DNA of 64,000 bases from Schumannella luteola (GTDB lineage: Bacteria; Actinomycetota; Actinomycetes; Actinomycetales; Microbacteriaceae). The position numbers and the translations under genes were made by a program. Each line of letters begins with the position of its first letter. Position 1 is the stretch's first letter. The notes under the pieces are model-generated. The model did no database searches, was not told the DNA's origin, and worked only from the letters and a program-made list of their open reading frames with translations. The stretch covers positions 3,410,001-3,474,000 of the forward strand of contig NZ_JACBZY010000001.1 in NCBI RefSeq assembly GCF_013408685.1. Direction: 5' to 3'. Positions 7,810 through 16,017 of the stretch are shown here, one piece after another.

Positions 7810-8988
7810 ATGAGCACGACCGCGAAGAAGCGCATCGTCATCGTCGGACTCGGCGCCGTCGGAGCCATGGCGGCCTGGCGTCTGAGCGATCGCCCCGACG
7901 TCGAGGTGATCGGCGTCGAGCAATACGGCCGGGTGCACGAGCACGGCTCCTACGCCGGCGAGTCGCGGGTCTTCCGCACCGCCTATCACGAGGGCGGACG
8001 CTACGTGCCGATGCTGCAGGAGTCACGCCAGCTCTGGCGCGAGCTCGAGAGCGCCTCGGGCCGTGAGCTCTACCTCGAGGTCGGAGCCCTGTCGATCGCG
8101 CAGGCCGACCGCATCGAGATGCGCACCACGCTCGACACCGTGCGCGAGTACTCCCTGCCGCACACCCTCTACGACACCGATGAGCTGCGACGGGCGTACC
8201 CGCAGCACGCCGTGCACGACGGCGACGTGGGCGTGCTCGACCACCACGGCGGCGGCATCCGCTCGGAGGTCGCCCTGCTGTCGGCGCTCGAGCTCGCCGA
8301 GCGCGCGGGTGCCGAGCTGCGCTTCAACAGCCCGGTGCTCGCGATCGAGGAGGAGCCCGGCGGGGTCGTCGTGCGCACTCCCGCCGAGGCGATCCGCGCG
8401 GATGCGGTGATCGTCGCGTCCGGCTCCTGGTCGACTCGGCTCGACACCCGGCTGCACGATCTGCTGCGCCTGCAGGTGCTCGGGCTGACCTGGTTCCTGC
8501 CCCAGCGGATCGACGCCTTCCTTCCCGAGCGCTTCCCGGCGTTCCTGCGCGATGTCGGGCCGGTGCACTTCTTCGGCGTGCCGACGCTCGACGGCTACTC
8601 GGTCAAGGCGTGCAGCAATCCGACCTGGCCGGTCGCCCGCGACGTGTCCGAGGTGCCGACCGCCTACACGCGCGCCGAGCTGGTGAAGATCGGCCAGCAG
8701 GCGCAGGAGTTCTTCCCGGCGCTCAACCCCGAGCCGGTGCGCTCGAGCGTGCATCACTGCGCTTACACACCCGACCGCACCCCCGTCGTCGATCTCAGCG
8801 ACAGCGGACGCGTCGCGATCGTGACCGGACTCTCGGGCCACGGCTTCAAGTTCGCGCCCGTGCTCGGCGAGTGGGCCGCGCACCTGGCCGCGACGGGTGA
8901 GCGCGGCGACGTCGACGAGCACTTCGCGCTCGCCGCCCACCTCGAGCGTCTCGAGCAGCGCGGCGCCTATGGCGGCGGCGGGCACTGA
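7810..8988 (+). CDS. FAD-dependent N-methyl amino acid oxidase (MSOX/MTOX family)
   Basis: A 392-residue flavin oxidase that oxidises a secondary or primary amine, releasing hydrogen peroxide. The dinucleotide motif is VGLGAVGAMAAW at about residues 12-23. Cys317 in HHCAYTPDRTP matches the cysteine that covalently binds FAD in monomeric sarcosine and N-methyltryptophan oxidases, and GLSGHGFKFAPVLGE is the second FAD contact. AAGGA lies 7 bases before the ATG. It probably acts with the preceding gene. Substrate (sarcosine, N-methyltryptophan, tyramine) is not determined. Confidence 0.93.
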   Translation: MSTTAKKRIVIVGLGAVGAMAAWRLSDRPDVEVIGVEQYGRVHEHGSYAGESRVFRTAYHEGGRYVPMLQESRQLWRELESASGRELYLEVGALSIAQADRIEMRTTLDTVREYSLPHTLYDTDELRRAYPQHAVHDGDVGVLDHHGGGIRSEVALLSALELAERAGAELRFNSPVLAIEEEPGGVVVRTPAEAIRADAVIVASGSWSTRLDTRLHDLLRLQVLGLTWFLPQRIDAFLPERFPAFLRDVGPVHFFGVPTLDGYSVKACSNPTWPVARDVSEVPTAYTRAELVKIGQQAQEFFPALNPEPVRSSVHHCAYTPDRTPVVDLSDSGRVAIVTGLSGHGFKFAPVLGEWAAHLAATGERGDVDEHFALAAHLERLEQRGAYGGGGH

Positions 8989-9008
8989 CCCGCCCCGCAC
9001 CTCCGGGC

Positions 9009-9043
9009 CGGCGGCGTCTCGAACCCGAAGCGAGACGCCGCCG
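9009..9043. terminator. Hairpin between convergent genes
   Basis: CGGCGGCGTCTCG and CGAGACGCCGCCG pair perfectly over 13 bp around a 9-base loop, with no T tract. It lies between the convergent oxidase and yidC genes and could stop transcription from either side. Confidence 0.75.
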
Positions 9044-9096
9044 GTCGCGGCGGAGAGGGGATGCGCGGGTCGACACGACTGCCGACGCCTCGGAGG

Positions 9097-9837
9097 TCAG
9101 CCCGCGGCCGGCAGCGCGGCGGTCGAGACCCCGAGCCGCGGCCAGATCACGCGGCGCAGCACGGCCCGCTCCCCCAGCGTCCAGGCGGTCGACACGGCGA
9201 GATAGAGCGCGGCGGCAAGCGGCACGATGGCGGCGAACACGACCGTGATGAACGGCATCCAGCTCAGCACTCGCGCGAGGGTGCTGTTCGCGGCGGTCGG
9301 GTCGATCGCGAGCCGCTGCGCGCTGCGGCGATGGAACCAGGCCACCACCGCGATGACCGCGAGCACGGCGACACCGACCCACGCCGACGGGTCGAGACGC
9401 AGCAGCGCGTCGAGCGGGTGCTCGCCGAGTGGCGCGCCCCCGAGCGTCGCCGAGAACAGCGGGTTCGTCGCGCCGGCGATCTCGGGATGTGTGAAGACGC
9501 CGTAGACGAGCCCGAGCACGGGCGCCTGCGCGAGGGCGGGCAGCATGCCGGCGAAGGGCGAGACCTTCTCCTGCTGGTAGAGCTCGAGCGTCGCCGCCTG
9601 CAGCTTCTCGGGGTTCTTGGCGTGGCGCTTGCGCAGGGCGGCGAGCAGCGGCGCGATGCGCCGACGGTGCCCCTCGGCGCGCACGACCCGGGCGTTGACG
9701 GGCACGAGCACGAGACGGATGAGCACGGTCACGATGACGATCGCGATCGCGGGGGTGACGACGCCGCCGAGGGCGTTGAGGGCGTTCGACGCCGCCGCGA
9801 GCAGCGCGGCGACGACGGGGATGTCGAAGGGGTTCAT
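9097..9837 (-). CDS. YidC/Oxa1-family membrane protein insertase (short form)
   Basis: A 246-residue inner-membrane insertase that folds or inserts membrane proteins, alone or with SecYEG. The conserved YidC core is seen: an N-terminal helix after MNPFDIPVV, the cytoplasmic segment RHAKNPEKLQAATLELYQQE, then QAPVLGLVYGVF and later helices such as WVGVAVLAVIAVVAW. ATG 9837 is chosen because CAGGAG precedes it; 31 further upstream codons are arginine/serine-rich with no ribosome site. It is shorter than the main actinobacterial YidC beside rpmH and is probably a second paralogue. No lipobox is seen. Confidence 0.92.
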   Translation of the reverse strand: MNPFDIPVVAALLAAASNALNALGGVVTPAIAIVIVTVLIRLVLVPVNARVVRAEGHRRRIAPLLAALRKRHAKNPEKLQAATLELYQQEKVSPFAGMLPALAQAPVLGLVYGVFTHPEIAGATNPLFSATLGGAPLGEHPLDALLRLDPSAWVGVAVLAVIAVVAWFHRRSAQRLAIDPTAANSTLARVLSWMPFITVVFAAIVPLAAALYLAVSTAWTLGERAVLRRVIWPRLGVSTAALPAAG

Positions 9838-9984
9838 GGAAGACGGCTCCTGCCGGGATGAGGTCGATGACGGCGTGTGGCCGTCCACAGCCCGAGCCGT
9901 CGCCGACGACGAGCGCGACGCTGCGCGCACGGCGATCGGGCGCGCGGAGGCGCCGCGATCGGCGGAGTCGACGGGAGAGGCGGG

Positions 9985-10284
9985 CTAGACGGCCGGCAGG
10001 AGCGCGCCGGGAGCCCGCGGGCGCGCGTGACCCCGCGCATCCGGATGCGAGGAGGCCGGCGCGAGCAGCAGCTGCGGTCGCCGTGGGCGCGCGGCTCCGC
10101 GCGGCGGGGCGCGGTGCGTGCCGACGACGCGCAGCAGCACGAGCGCGGCCACGACGACCGCGCCGGCCAGCGAGAGCACGACCAGCAGGGCCAGCGAGAG
10201 CCCGAGCAGGTCGGCGGCGCCGTCGACGAGCAGGCCGAGGAACGCGGCGATGCCGCGCACGAGACTCACCTGCTGCTGGAGCAC
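9985..10284 (-). CDS. Small membrane protein upstream of yidC
   Basis: A 99-residue protein with one or two hydrophobic segments (residues about 8-50, including LSLALLVVLSLAGAVVVAAL), followed by an Arg/Pro/His-rich tail. Similar small proteins next to yidC paralogues are known in Actinobacteria (DUF6412-like), but I cannot confirm membership. It starts with GTG at 10284, 6 bases after a TAGCCT box, and is transcribed toward yidC across a 147-base gap. Function unknown. Confidence 0.7.
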   Translation of the reverse strand: MLQQQVSLVRGIAAFLGLLVDGAADLLGLSLALLVVLSLAGAVVVAALVLLRVVGTHRAPPRGAARPRRPQLLLAPASSHPDARGHARPRAPGALLPAV

Positions 10285-10290
10285 GGTGCC

Positions 10291-10296
10291 AGGCTA
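10291..10296 (-). promoter_or_regulatory. -10 box, leaderless type, for the small membrane protein
   Basis: TAGCCT on the minus strand, 6 bases before the GTG at 10284. Confidence 0.5.
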
Positions 10297-10410
10297 ACCC
10301 CGGCCGCCGGAGATGCCGGTGGGTGTCCGCTCAGGGCGCACGCCCGCTCTCCCGGCGAGCCGGAACGCGCATCCGCTCGAGCCGCCGGCCTGCGCACCCG
10401 CGACGACCGG

Positions 10411-11121
10411 TCAGCTCTCGGCGATCGCCCGGTCGACCCACTCGAGCAGCACGGCGCGCTCCCCCGCGGTCACGCCGGGCAGCTCCGGCACGACGGCACG
10501 GAAGGCGACGAGCGTCGACGCGCGGTCGGCCTGCGCCGGGGCATCGCCGATGATCCGCTCGAACAGCGCGTCGGCGAGCGCCTCCGCGAGGCCGGGGTCG
10601 CGGTCGTCGGGGTCGCGGGAGAGCATCGCCAGCACCGCGCCGACGCCGGCTGCCTGGATCATGCCGACCGCCCGCTCTTCGGCGACACGGAGGCGTCCGG
10701 CCAGGGCCACGCGGTGGACGCGCGCGCGCAGCACGTGCACGCCCGAGCGGGCGGCCGGCGAGCGGCGGGCACGCTCCGGGTCGGTCACGAGGCCGAACAG
10801 GCTCGGGTTCGCGAGACCGAAGGCGATCTGGGCGTCCCAGGCCTCGCGCAGCTCGTCGACCGGGTCGACCTCGGCTTCGGTCGCGGCGGCGACGATCTCG
10901 GTCTTCGCGGCGACGTAGGTGGCCATGACCTGCTCGACCACCGCATCCAGCAGGCCGTCTTTGTCGCCGAACTGGCGATAGATCGTCGGCGCCTGCACCC
11001 CGGCCCGGTCGGCGACGGCGCGGGTGGTGACGGCGGATGCTCCCTCGTCGCGCAGCAGGGCGAGGGCGACGTCGACGATGCGTGAGCGCACGTCGTCGCG
11101 GGCAGCGGGGCGATCGGGCAT
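10411..11121 (-). CDS. TetR-family transcriptional repressor
   Basis: A 236-residue repressor. The N-terminal helix-turn-helix spans about residues 10-58, with AVTTRAVADRAGVQAPTIYRQFGDKDGLL, a textbook TetR recognition region. The C-terminal half is the ligand-binding, dimerising part. It is divergent from the NmrA-like gene at 11202; the 80-base shared region holds an inverted repeat. It most likely represses that gene and itself in response to an unknown small molecule, as is usual for divergent TetR pairs. Confidence 0.95.
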   Translation of the reverse strand: MPDRPAARDDVRSRIVDVALALLRDEGASAVTTRAVADRAGVQAPTIYRQFGDKDGLLDAVVEQVMATYVAAKTEIVAAATEAEVDPVDELREAWDAQIAFGLANPSLFGLVTDPERARRSPAARSGVHVLRARVHRVALAGRLRVAEERAVGMIQAAGVGAVLAMLSRDPDDRDPGLAEALADALFERIIGDAPAQADRASTLVAFRAVVPELPGVTAGERAVLLEWVDRAIAES

Positions 11122-11139
11122 GAATCAACGATAACGCGA

Positions 11140-11153
11140 AAGCGATAGCGCTT
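11140..11153. promoter_or_regulatory. Candidate TetR operator
   Basis: AAGCG and CGCTT are separated by ATAG in the gap between the divergent tetR and NmrA-like genes. Further GCGATA, GCGAAA and TCGCTA half-site-like words surround it. Assignment to the adjacent TetR protein is inference. Confidence 0.5.
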
Positions 11154-11201
11154 ATGTTACCTTCGCTAACGCATTCACGATCCATCGATAACGGAGTTTC
11201 C

Positions 11202-12089
11202 ATGATCGTCATCACCGGCGCCACCGGCGCCTTCGGCGGCGCGACCGTCGACCACCTGCTCGCCGAGCTGCCCGCGAGCGAGATCGCGGTCGTCGCCCGC
11301 GACGTCACGACCGCGCAGCGCTTCGCCGAGCTCGGCGTCGAGGTGCGCGAGGGCGACTACGCCCGACCCGCGACGCTGCCCGCCGCCTTCGCCGACGCCG
11401 AGCAGCTGCTGCTCGTCTCGAGCAGCGACCCGCACGCCGACGCCGTCGCCCTGCACCGCACCGCGATCGATGCCGCAGTGGATGCGGGGGTCGGCCGGGT
11501 GCTCTACACGAGCCACCAGGGCGCCGCGCCGGCATCGCCCTTCTTCCCCGCCCAGCACCACCACGCGACCGAGCGGCTGCTCGCCGACTCGGGTCTCGCC
11601 TGGACCTCGCTGCGCAACGGCTTCTACCTGCACAGCCTCACCTGGCTGCTCGGCCCGTGGCAGCAGTCCGGCGTGATCGCGGTGCCCGCCGACGGACCGG
11701 TGTCGTGGACCTCGCGCGACGACGAGGCGGAGGCGGCCGCCCGCATCCTGCTCGCCGGACGCGCCGCCGGCAGCAGGGCCTTCGACGGCCCCGTCACGCT
11801 CACGGCGAGCGCCGCCCCGAGCTTCGCCGAGATCGCGGCGGTCGCGAGCGACGTCACGGGTCGCGAGATCACGAGCACCGTGCTCTCCGAGGAGGACTGG
11901 GTCGCGCAGCGCGTCGCCGACGGTCAGCCCGAGCCGATGGCCCGCTTCCTGCTCGGCATGTACCAGGCCGCGGGCGCCGGGCTCTTCGCCGGCACCGATC
12001 CGCTGCTCGCCGAGCTGCTCGAGCGCGAGCCCGCGAGCGTGCGCGACTTCCTCAGCGTCGAAGCTGCCGCGGCGACGTCAGCGGGGTGA
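11202..12089 (+). CDS. NAD(P)-binding NmrA/QorB-like oxidoreductase
   Basis: A 295-residue atypical short-chain dehydrogenase. The N-terminal nucleotide motif is ITGATGAFGGATV at residues 4-16; LLLVSSSDPHADAVALH and the active-site-like region TSHQGAA and RNGFYLHSL are typical of the NmrA/quinone oxidoreductase 2 (QorB, YtfG) group. ATG 11202 is preceded by GGAG at a normal distance, so 16 upstream in-frame codons are excluded. Role: probably quinone or aldehyde reduction under control of the divergent TetR. Substrate unknown. Confidence 0.9.
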   Translation: MIVITGATGAFGGATVDHLLAELPASEIAVVARDVTTAQRFAELGVEVREGDYARPATLPAAFADAEQLLLVSSSDPHADAVALHRTAIDAAVDAGVGRVLYTSHQGAAPASPFFPAQHHHATERLLADSGLAWTSLRNGFYLHSLTWLLGPWQQSGVIAVPADGPVSWTSRDDEAEAAARILLAGRAAGSRAFDGPVTLTASAAPSFAEIAAVASDVTGREITSTVLSEEDWVAQRVADGQPEPMARFLLGMYQAAGAGLFAGTDPLLAELLEREPASVRDFLSVEAAAATSAG

Positions 12090-12099
12090 TGCCAGACCG

Positions 12100-12597
12100 T
12101 CAGTCGACCGGGGCGGCGAGCAGGGAGACCACGAACTGCCCGCCCTTGGTCGACTGGCGCCCGACCTCCTCGAAGCCCATACGGGCGTGGAAGGCGAGCG
12201 AGCCCGGGTTCGGCGGCTCGACGTTGACCTCGCAGTCGACCTCGCCGAAGCCGGCGAGACGCGCGCGGTCGAAGACGGCCTCGTAGAGTCGACGGCCGAC
12301 GCCCTGGCCGCGCAGGCTCGGGTCGAGCACGATGCGGTCGACGTAGAGGAAGCTCTCCGAGCGCTCGGCGAACCAGCGGTAGTTCTCGCTGTCGTAGTCG
12401 CGGCCCGGCTCCATCGCCAGCAGGAAGCCGACGACGTCGCCCTCGGCATCCACCGCGACCGCGTAGGCGGCGTGGTCGATGAGCCGCTGCATCTCGTCGG
12501 CGCCGGTGATCGGCACGGCCGGGTAGGCAGCGTCGTTGATCCTCACGATCGCGGGCAGGTCGGCGGCGGTGATCGGTCGGATGACGGGGGCGCTCAC
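12100..12597 (-). CDS. GNAT-family N-acetyltransferase
   Basis: A 165-residue acetyl-CoA-dependent acetyltransferase. It has the GNAT core: IRPITAADLPAIVRINDAAY at the start, strand DVVGFLLAMEP, and the acetyl-CoA loop DPSLRGQGVGRRLYEAVF (R/Q-x-x-G-x-G/A). The ending GFEEVGRQSTKGGQFVVSLLA is also typical. The GTG start at 12597 lies 6 bases after a TAGCGT box. The acceptor substrate cannot be inferred. It is convergent with the NmrA-like gene, with an 11-base gap. Confidence 0.93.
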   Translation of the reverse strand: MSAPVIRPITAADLPAIVRINDAAYPAVPITGADEMQRLIDHAAYAVAVDAEGDVVGFLLAMEPGRDYDSENYRWFAERSESFLYVDRIVLDPSLRGQGVGRRLYEAVFDRARLAGFGEVDCEVNVEPPNPGSLAFHARMGFEEVGRQSTKGGQFVVSLLAAPVD

Positions 12598-12603
12598 CCG
12601 ACC

Positions 12604-12609
12604 ACGCTA
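12604..12609 (-). promoter_or_regulatory. -10 box, leaderless type, of the acetyltransferase gene
   Basis: TAGCGT on the minus strand, 6 bases before the GTG at 12597. Confidence 0.5.
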
Positions 12610-12618
12610 CCCGTCGGC

Positions 12619-12640
12619 CGCTCGGCGGGCCCGCCGAGCG
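12619..12640. terminator. Perfect 22-bp GC-rich palindrome after the M23 peptidase gene
   Basis: CGCTCGGCGGG followed directly by CCCGCCGAGCG. As RNA it folds into a tight hairpin about 35 bases past the M23 stop, so it can end that transcript before the acetyltransferase promoter. No T tract follows. Confidence 0.6.
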
Positions 12641-12673
12641 CGCGCTCCCTGTGGATGACGCGCGAGAGCGGGA

Positions 12674-13426
12674 TCACGCGTCGACGTGCGCGCGCATCCA
12701 CGCGAGCGGCTCGATGGCCTTGCCGCCGACGAGGATGCCGAAGTGCAGGTGCGCGCCCGTGCTCGCCCCGGTGCTGCCGACGGCGCCGAGGATCTGCCCG
12801 CGCGAGATCACGTCGCCCTTCTTCAGGTTCATCGAGCCGGCGAGCATGTGTCCGTAGACGCTCTCGACGACCTCACCGGAGCGGAAGGTGTGCTTGACCG
12901 TCACGTGCCAGCCGAGCTCGCCGCCGGTGCCCGACTCGCTGACGACGCCGTCGGCGATCGCCATGATCGGGGTGCCCATGCCGGGCACCCAGTCGATGCC
13001 GTGGTGGTTCGACGAGCAGACGGCGCAGGGCGCCGGGCGGGGGCCGAAGTAGCTGGAGATCTTGGTCGCCGGGTCGAGCGGCCACGACACCTGGTCGAGC
13101 TGCTCGACGCCGTAGCCGTCACGCTGGGTCGCCTCGGCGTCGACCGCCGACGAGACCTGCAGCGCGGTCGGCAGGCTCGCCGCGACCGAGGCCCGCGCGG
13201 CGGCCTGGCGCACCGGGTCGGCGGCGACGACCGCGTCGGCGGCGGCCGGGGCCTCGTGCACCGCGATCAGCGAGAGCGAGAACAGCGCCGCGCTCATCGC
13301 GACGAGCGGCCGGCGCAGGCGCAGGAATCCGCTCAGCCGCACGTCCGGCACCGGTGTCGCCGCGACCGCGCCGCGACGGCGGTCGGCGGGGGCGGCACGA
13401 TGGGCGGAACGGCGGGGCTGACTCAC
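12674..13426 (-). CDS. Secreted M23-family peptidoglycan peptidase
   Basis: A 250-residue LytM/M23 zinc metallopeptidase that cuts cell-wall peptide cross-links. Residues about 35-65 form a signal or anchor segment (LVAMSAALFSLSLIAVHEAPAAA). The zinc and catalytic motifs are complete: HHGIDW (HxxxD), VYGHM and HLHFG near the C-terminus. KISSYFGPRPAPC opens the domain. A Cys pair (CAVC) may form a disulfide. Start GTG 13426. It probably functions in wall growth or daughter-cell separation. Confidence 0.93.
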   Translation of the reverse strand: MSQPRRSAHRAAPADRRRGAVAATPVPDVRLSGFLRLRRPLVAMSAALFSLSLIAVHEAPAAADAVVAADPVRQAAARASVAASLPTALQVSSAVDAEATQRDGYGVEQLDQVSWPLDPATKISSYFGPRPAPCAVCSSNHHGIDWVPGMGTPIMAIADGVVSESGTGGELGWHVTVKHTFRSGEVVESVYGHMLAGSMNLKKGDVISRGQILGAVGSTGASTGAHLHFGILVGGKAIEPLAWMRAHVDA

Positions 13427-13698
13427 GCGATGGCTCTCGTTTCAGGCGGGGCAGGTCGGGCACGCCGGAATCGGGCGCGCTCGTGCGTCCCCGTCTGGCG
13501 GGTGGACGCCGTCGCGGCGTCTCGGGTGGGTTCCCTCCCGCCCGCACGATGCGGATACGGCACCGGAGCGGAGAGAACCGACGTCAATCATGCACCGCCT
13601 CGCCTGGCAGAACCCTGACCGGCCATTCCGACATCGGAATCGGATGCACCCGGCCCGCCCCGATCCCGCAGCGGCGATCGCCGTCCTAGGGTGGCGGA
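13427..13698. other. 272-base divergent intergenic region with hairpins
   Basis: This region lies between the M23 gene and the acyltransferase. On the minus strand it includes a hairpin GACGCCG-CGA-CGGCGTC (13505-13521), a nearby CCCG-CCAGA-CGGG element, and GGGAGGGAACCCACC. Upstream regions of actinobacterial M23 genes sometimes carry c-di-AMP riboswitches, but the conserved ydaO words are not convincingly present. I call it only a structured leader. Confidence 0.35.
13687..13692 (+). promoter_or_regulatory. -10 box, leaderless type, of the acyltransferase gene
   Basis: TAGGGT, 6 bases (GGCGGA) before the GTG at 13699. Confidence 0.55.
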
Positions 13699-15030
13699 GT
13701 GACCGACGCAGCCGCGAAATCCTCAGCGATCGATCTGTCGAAGCGCGACCTCACCCTCGACATCGCCCGGGTCTTCTGCGTGCTGCTCGTGGTCGTCATC
13801 CACCTGCTCATGGTCGGCGTCGGCCGCGACGACACGGGGGCGCTGTCGATCTCGCGTCCGCTCGAGAGGCAGGACTGGTTCGCGGGCGTCACCTGGGCCG
13901 GCCAGATCATGCCGCTGTTCTTCGTGGTCGGCGGTTTCGCCAGCCTGACCGCGTGGCGCAGCCTGCGCCGTCGGGGCGGCGGCGCGGCCGAGTACGTGCG
14001 CAACCGCGTGCTGCGCCTCGCCCAGCCGGCCCTGCCGCTGTTCCTGTTCTATGTGGTCGTGCTCGGCGGCGCGCAGCTGATCGGCATCGATCCTGAGCTG
14101 CTCAGCGTCGTCGCGATCGGCGCCGGAGCCCCGCTGTGGTTCATCGCCGCCTACGCGCTGTGCCAGGCGATGGTGCCCATCATGGTGCGGCTGCACGCGG
14201 CGGCGCCGAAGCGCACGGTGCTGGCGCTGTTCGCGGGGGCGGTGGTGGTGGATGCGGTGCGCTACTCCACCGGCGTCGACATCGTCGGCACGCTCAACCT
14301 CTTCTTCGTCTGGCTGCTGGTGCAGCAGATCGGCTTCTTCTACGCCGACGGCTGGTTCGCCGCGCGGCGCTGGTGGCAGCTGGTGGCGATCGCCGCCGTC
14401 GCCTACGCGACGCTCTGGCCGCTGACCGCGTGGGGCCCGTACGCCGACGACATGCTCACGAACCTCAATCCGCCGACCCTGCCGCTGATCGCGCTCGGCC
14501 TCGGCCAGGCCTGCGTGCTGCGGCTGCTGCGCCCGGCGCTCGCGGCGCTCATGCGCACGCGCGGCGCGAAGGCGGTCGTCTTCCTGGTCGGCACCCGTCT
14601 GATGACGATCTACCTCTGGCACCTGCCGCTCATCATCATCCTGTCGGGCATCCTGCTGCTCATCCCCGGGGCGAGCCCGCAGCCCGGAACCGGCGCCTGG
14701 TGGTGGAGCCGCCCGGTGCTCTACCTCGTGGTGCTGGTCGCGCTGTTCGGGCTGTCCTTCCTCGTCGGGCGCTGGGAGGCGCCCCGCGAGATCACGTCCA
14801 CTCCCCCGCTGCCGATCGTCGTGATCGCCGCCGTCGCGACCTTCGTGCCGGCCTACGCGGTGATGGAGTGGTTCCTCGACTTCCCCTTCGCCGTCATGGG
14901 CTCGCTCATGCTGACCCTCGCCGTCGTGCTGCTCGGCCGCTGGCCGGGTGCCGACGAGCGGGCTCAGTCGCGGGTGGCGAAGTCGATCAGCTCCTCGACG
15001 CGTCCGAGCAGCGCCGGCTCCAGGTCCTGA
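13699..15030 (+). CDS. Acyltransferase family 3 membrane protein
   Basis: A 443-residue multi-pass membrane O-acyltransferase, probably acylating an envelope sugar or lipid. The family start is clear: RDLTLDIARVFCVLLVVVIHLLMV, with the catalytic His in the first helix, followed by MPLFFVVGGFASL and NRVLRLAQPALPLF. About ten hydrophobic segments follow, including TIYLWHLPLIIILSG. The last 67 bases overlap the 3' end of the convergent DUF3097 gene, so the hydrophilic tail after GRWPGADER is encoded opposite that gene. Confidence 0.92.
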   Translation: MTDAAAKSSAIDLSKRDLTLDIARVFCVLLVVVIHLLMVGVGRDDTGALSISRPLERQDWFAGVTWAGQIMPLFFVVGGFASLTAWRSLRRRGGGAAEYVRNRVLRLAQPALPLFLFYVVVLGGAQLIGIDPELLSVVAIGAGAPLWFIAAYALCQAMVPIMVRLHAAAPKRTVLALFAGAVVVDAVRYSTGVDIVGTLNLFFVWLLVQQIGFFYADGWFAARRWWQLVAIAAVAYATLWPLTAWGPYADDMLTNLNPPTLPLIALGLGQACVLRLLRPALAALMRTRGAKAVVFLVGTRLMTIYLWHLPLIIILSGILLLIPGASPQPGTGAWWWSRPVLYLVVLVALFGLSFLVGRWEAPREITSTPPLPIVVIAAVATFVPAYAVMEWFLDFPFAVMGSLMLTLAVVLLGRWPGADERAQSRVAKSISSSTRPSSAGSRS

Positions 15031-15812
15031 TAGCTGCGCACCCGCGCGAGGATGCGCTGCCAGGCGGCCGCGATGTCGGCCTGGTCGTCGTGCGGCCAGC
15101 CGAAGGCGGCGCAGATGCCGTGCTTCCACTCGACGTTCCGCGGGATGGTCGGCCAGGCGTCGATGCCGAGGCGGGCCGGCTTCACCGACTGCCAGACGTC
15201 GATGTAGGGGTGCCCGACGATGAGCACGTGCTCGCTCTGCAGCCCCTGGGTGATGCGGCTCTCCTTCGACCCGGCGACGAGGTGGTCGACGAGCACGCCG
15301 ACGCGGCGGCCAGGACCCGGGCGGAACTCGCGCAGCACCTCGGCCAGATGGTCGACGCCTTCGAGGTACTCGACCACGACGCCCTCGCCGCGCAGATCGG
15401 CGCCCCAGACCTTCTCGACGAGCTCGGCGTCATGCCGGCCCTCGACGAAGATGCGGCTGGCGCGGGCGACGCGCGCGGGCTGCGGGCTGGTCGCAGCGAC
15501 GGAGCCGGATGCGGTGCGGATCGCCGTCGCGGCCTGCGGCTTCCTCGCCGCGGGCACGAGCACGATCGGCGCCCCGTCGACGAGGAAGGCGCTGCCGACC
15601 GGGAAGACGCGCACCTTGCCGTGGCGGTCCTCGAGCTCGACCGTGCGGCCCTGCATCCGCACCAGTGCGCCGACGAAACCGGAGTCGGCGAGCTCGAGCA
15701 CGAGGCCGCGCTCGGCCGGCACCTGCTTCGGCTTCGCCCGGCCGGCGGAGCGCCAGTCGCCCGAGAGCACATCGGATCCGTAGCGGTCGTTCGGGTTGCC
15801 GGGCGCAGTCAC
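14964..15812 (-). CDS. DUF3097 family protein
   Basis: A 282-residue protein of the actinobacterial DUF3097 family, which has a TOPRIM-like central part. The diagnostic centre is RIFVEGRHDAELVEKVWGADLRGEGVVVEYLEGVDHL, cut here into IFVEGRHDAELVEKVWG and VVVEYLEGVDHL, and GVLVDHLVAGSKESRI supplies further conserved acidic residues. Starts with GTG, 6 bases after TAGCCT. The molecular role is unknown; a nucleic-acid-related function is inference from the TOPRIM resemblance. It is convergent and overlaps the acyltransferase by 67 bases. Confidence 0.92.
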   Translation of the reverse strand: MTAPGNPNDRYGSDVLSGDWRSAGRAKPKQVPAERGLVLELADSGFVGALVRMQGRTVELEDRHGKVRVFPVGSAFLVDGAPIVLVPAARKPQAATAIRTASGSVAATSPQPARVARASRIFVEGRHDAELVEKVWGADLRGEGVVVEYLEGVDHLAEVLREFRPGPGRRVGVLVDHLVAGSKESRITQGLQSEHVLIVGHPYIDVWQSVKPARLGIDAWPTIPRNVEWKHGICAAFGWPHDDQADIAAAWQRILARVRSYQDLEPALLGRVEELIDFATRD

Positions 15813-15818
15813 CTCGGC

Positions 15819-15824
15819 AGGCTA
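15819..15824 (-). promoter_or_regulatory. -10 box, leaderless type, of the DUF3097 gene
   Basis: TAGCCT on the minus strand, 6 bases before the GTG at 15812. Confidence 0.55.
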
Positions 15825-15972
15825 GGCGCGCCCGGCCGCTTCGACCGCGTCGGCACGCGGCTCAGCGTCCGTTCCGAGGGCGGGTCTAGCGTGGATGCGC
15901 AGCCTCGCACGTCCCCACGCCTCGCGCATCGTGCGCCGCCGCTCCCACCACCCCTTTTCGGAAGGATCACGC

Positions 15973-16017
15973 ATGCCCTCCTCCGCTGCCCTCGCGACCA
16001 CCCCCGGGATCCGCTGA
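15973..16017 (+). CDS. 14-residue leader peptide overlapping the alcohol dehydrogenase start
   Basis: ATG at 15973 opens MPSSAALATTPGIR and ends with TGA at 16015-16017. A good ribosome site, GGAAGGA (15960-15966), lies about 6 bases upstream. The stop and the alcohol dehydrogenase ATG share one base (TGATG). The downstream ATG has no ribosome site of its own, so the enzyme is probably made by reinitiation after this leader. No run of a single regulatory codon is seen, so simple coupling is likelier than attenuation. Confidence 0.65.
   Translation: MPSSAALATTPGIR

Noticed and set aside
13427-13690. c-di-AMP (ydaO) riboswitch upstream of the M23 peptidase
   Set aside because: M23 genes in Actinobacteria often have one, and GGGAGGGAACCCACC is suggestive, but the later conserved aptamer segments are not found. 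A covariance-model search would settle it.
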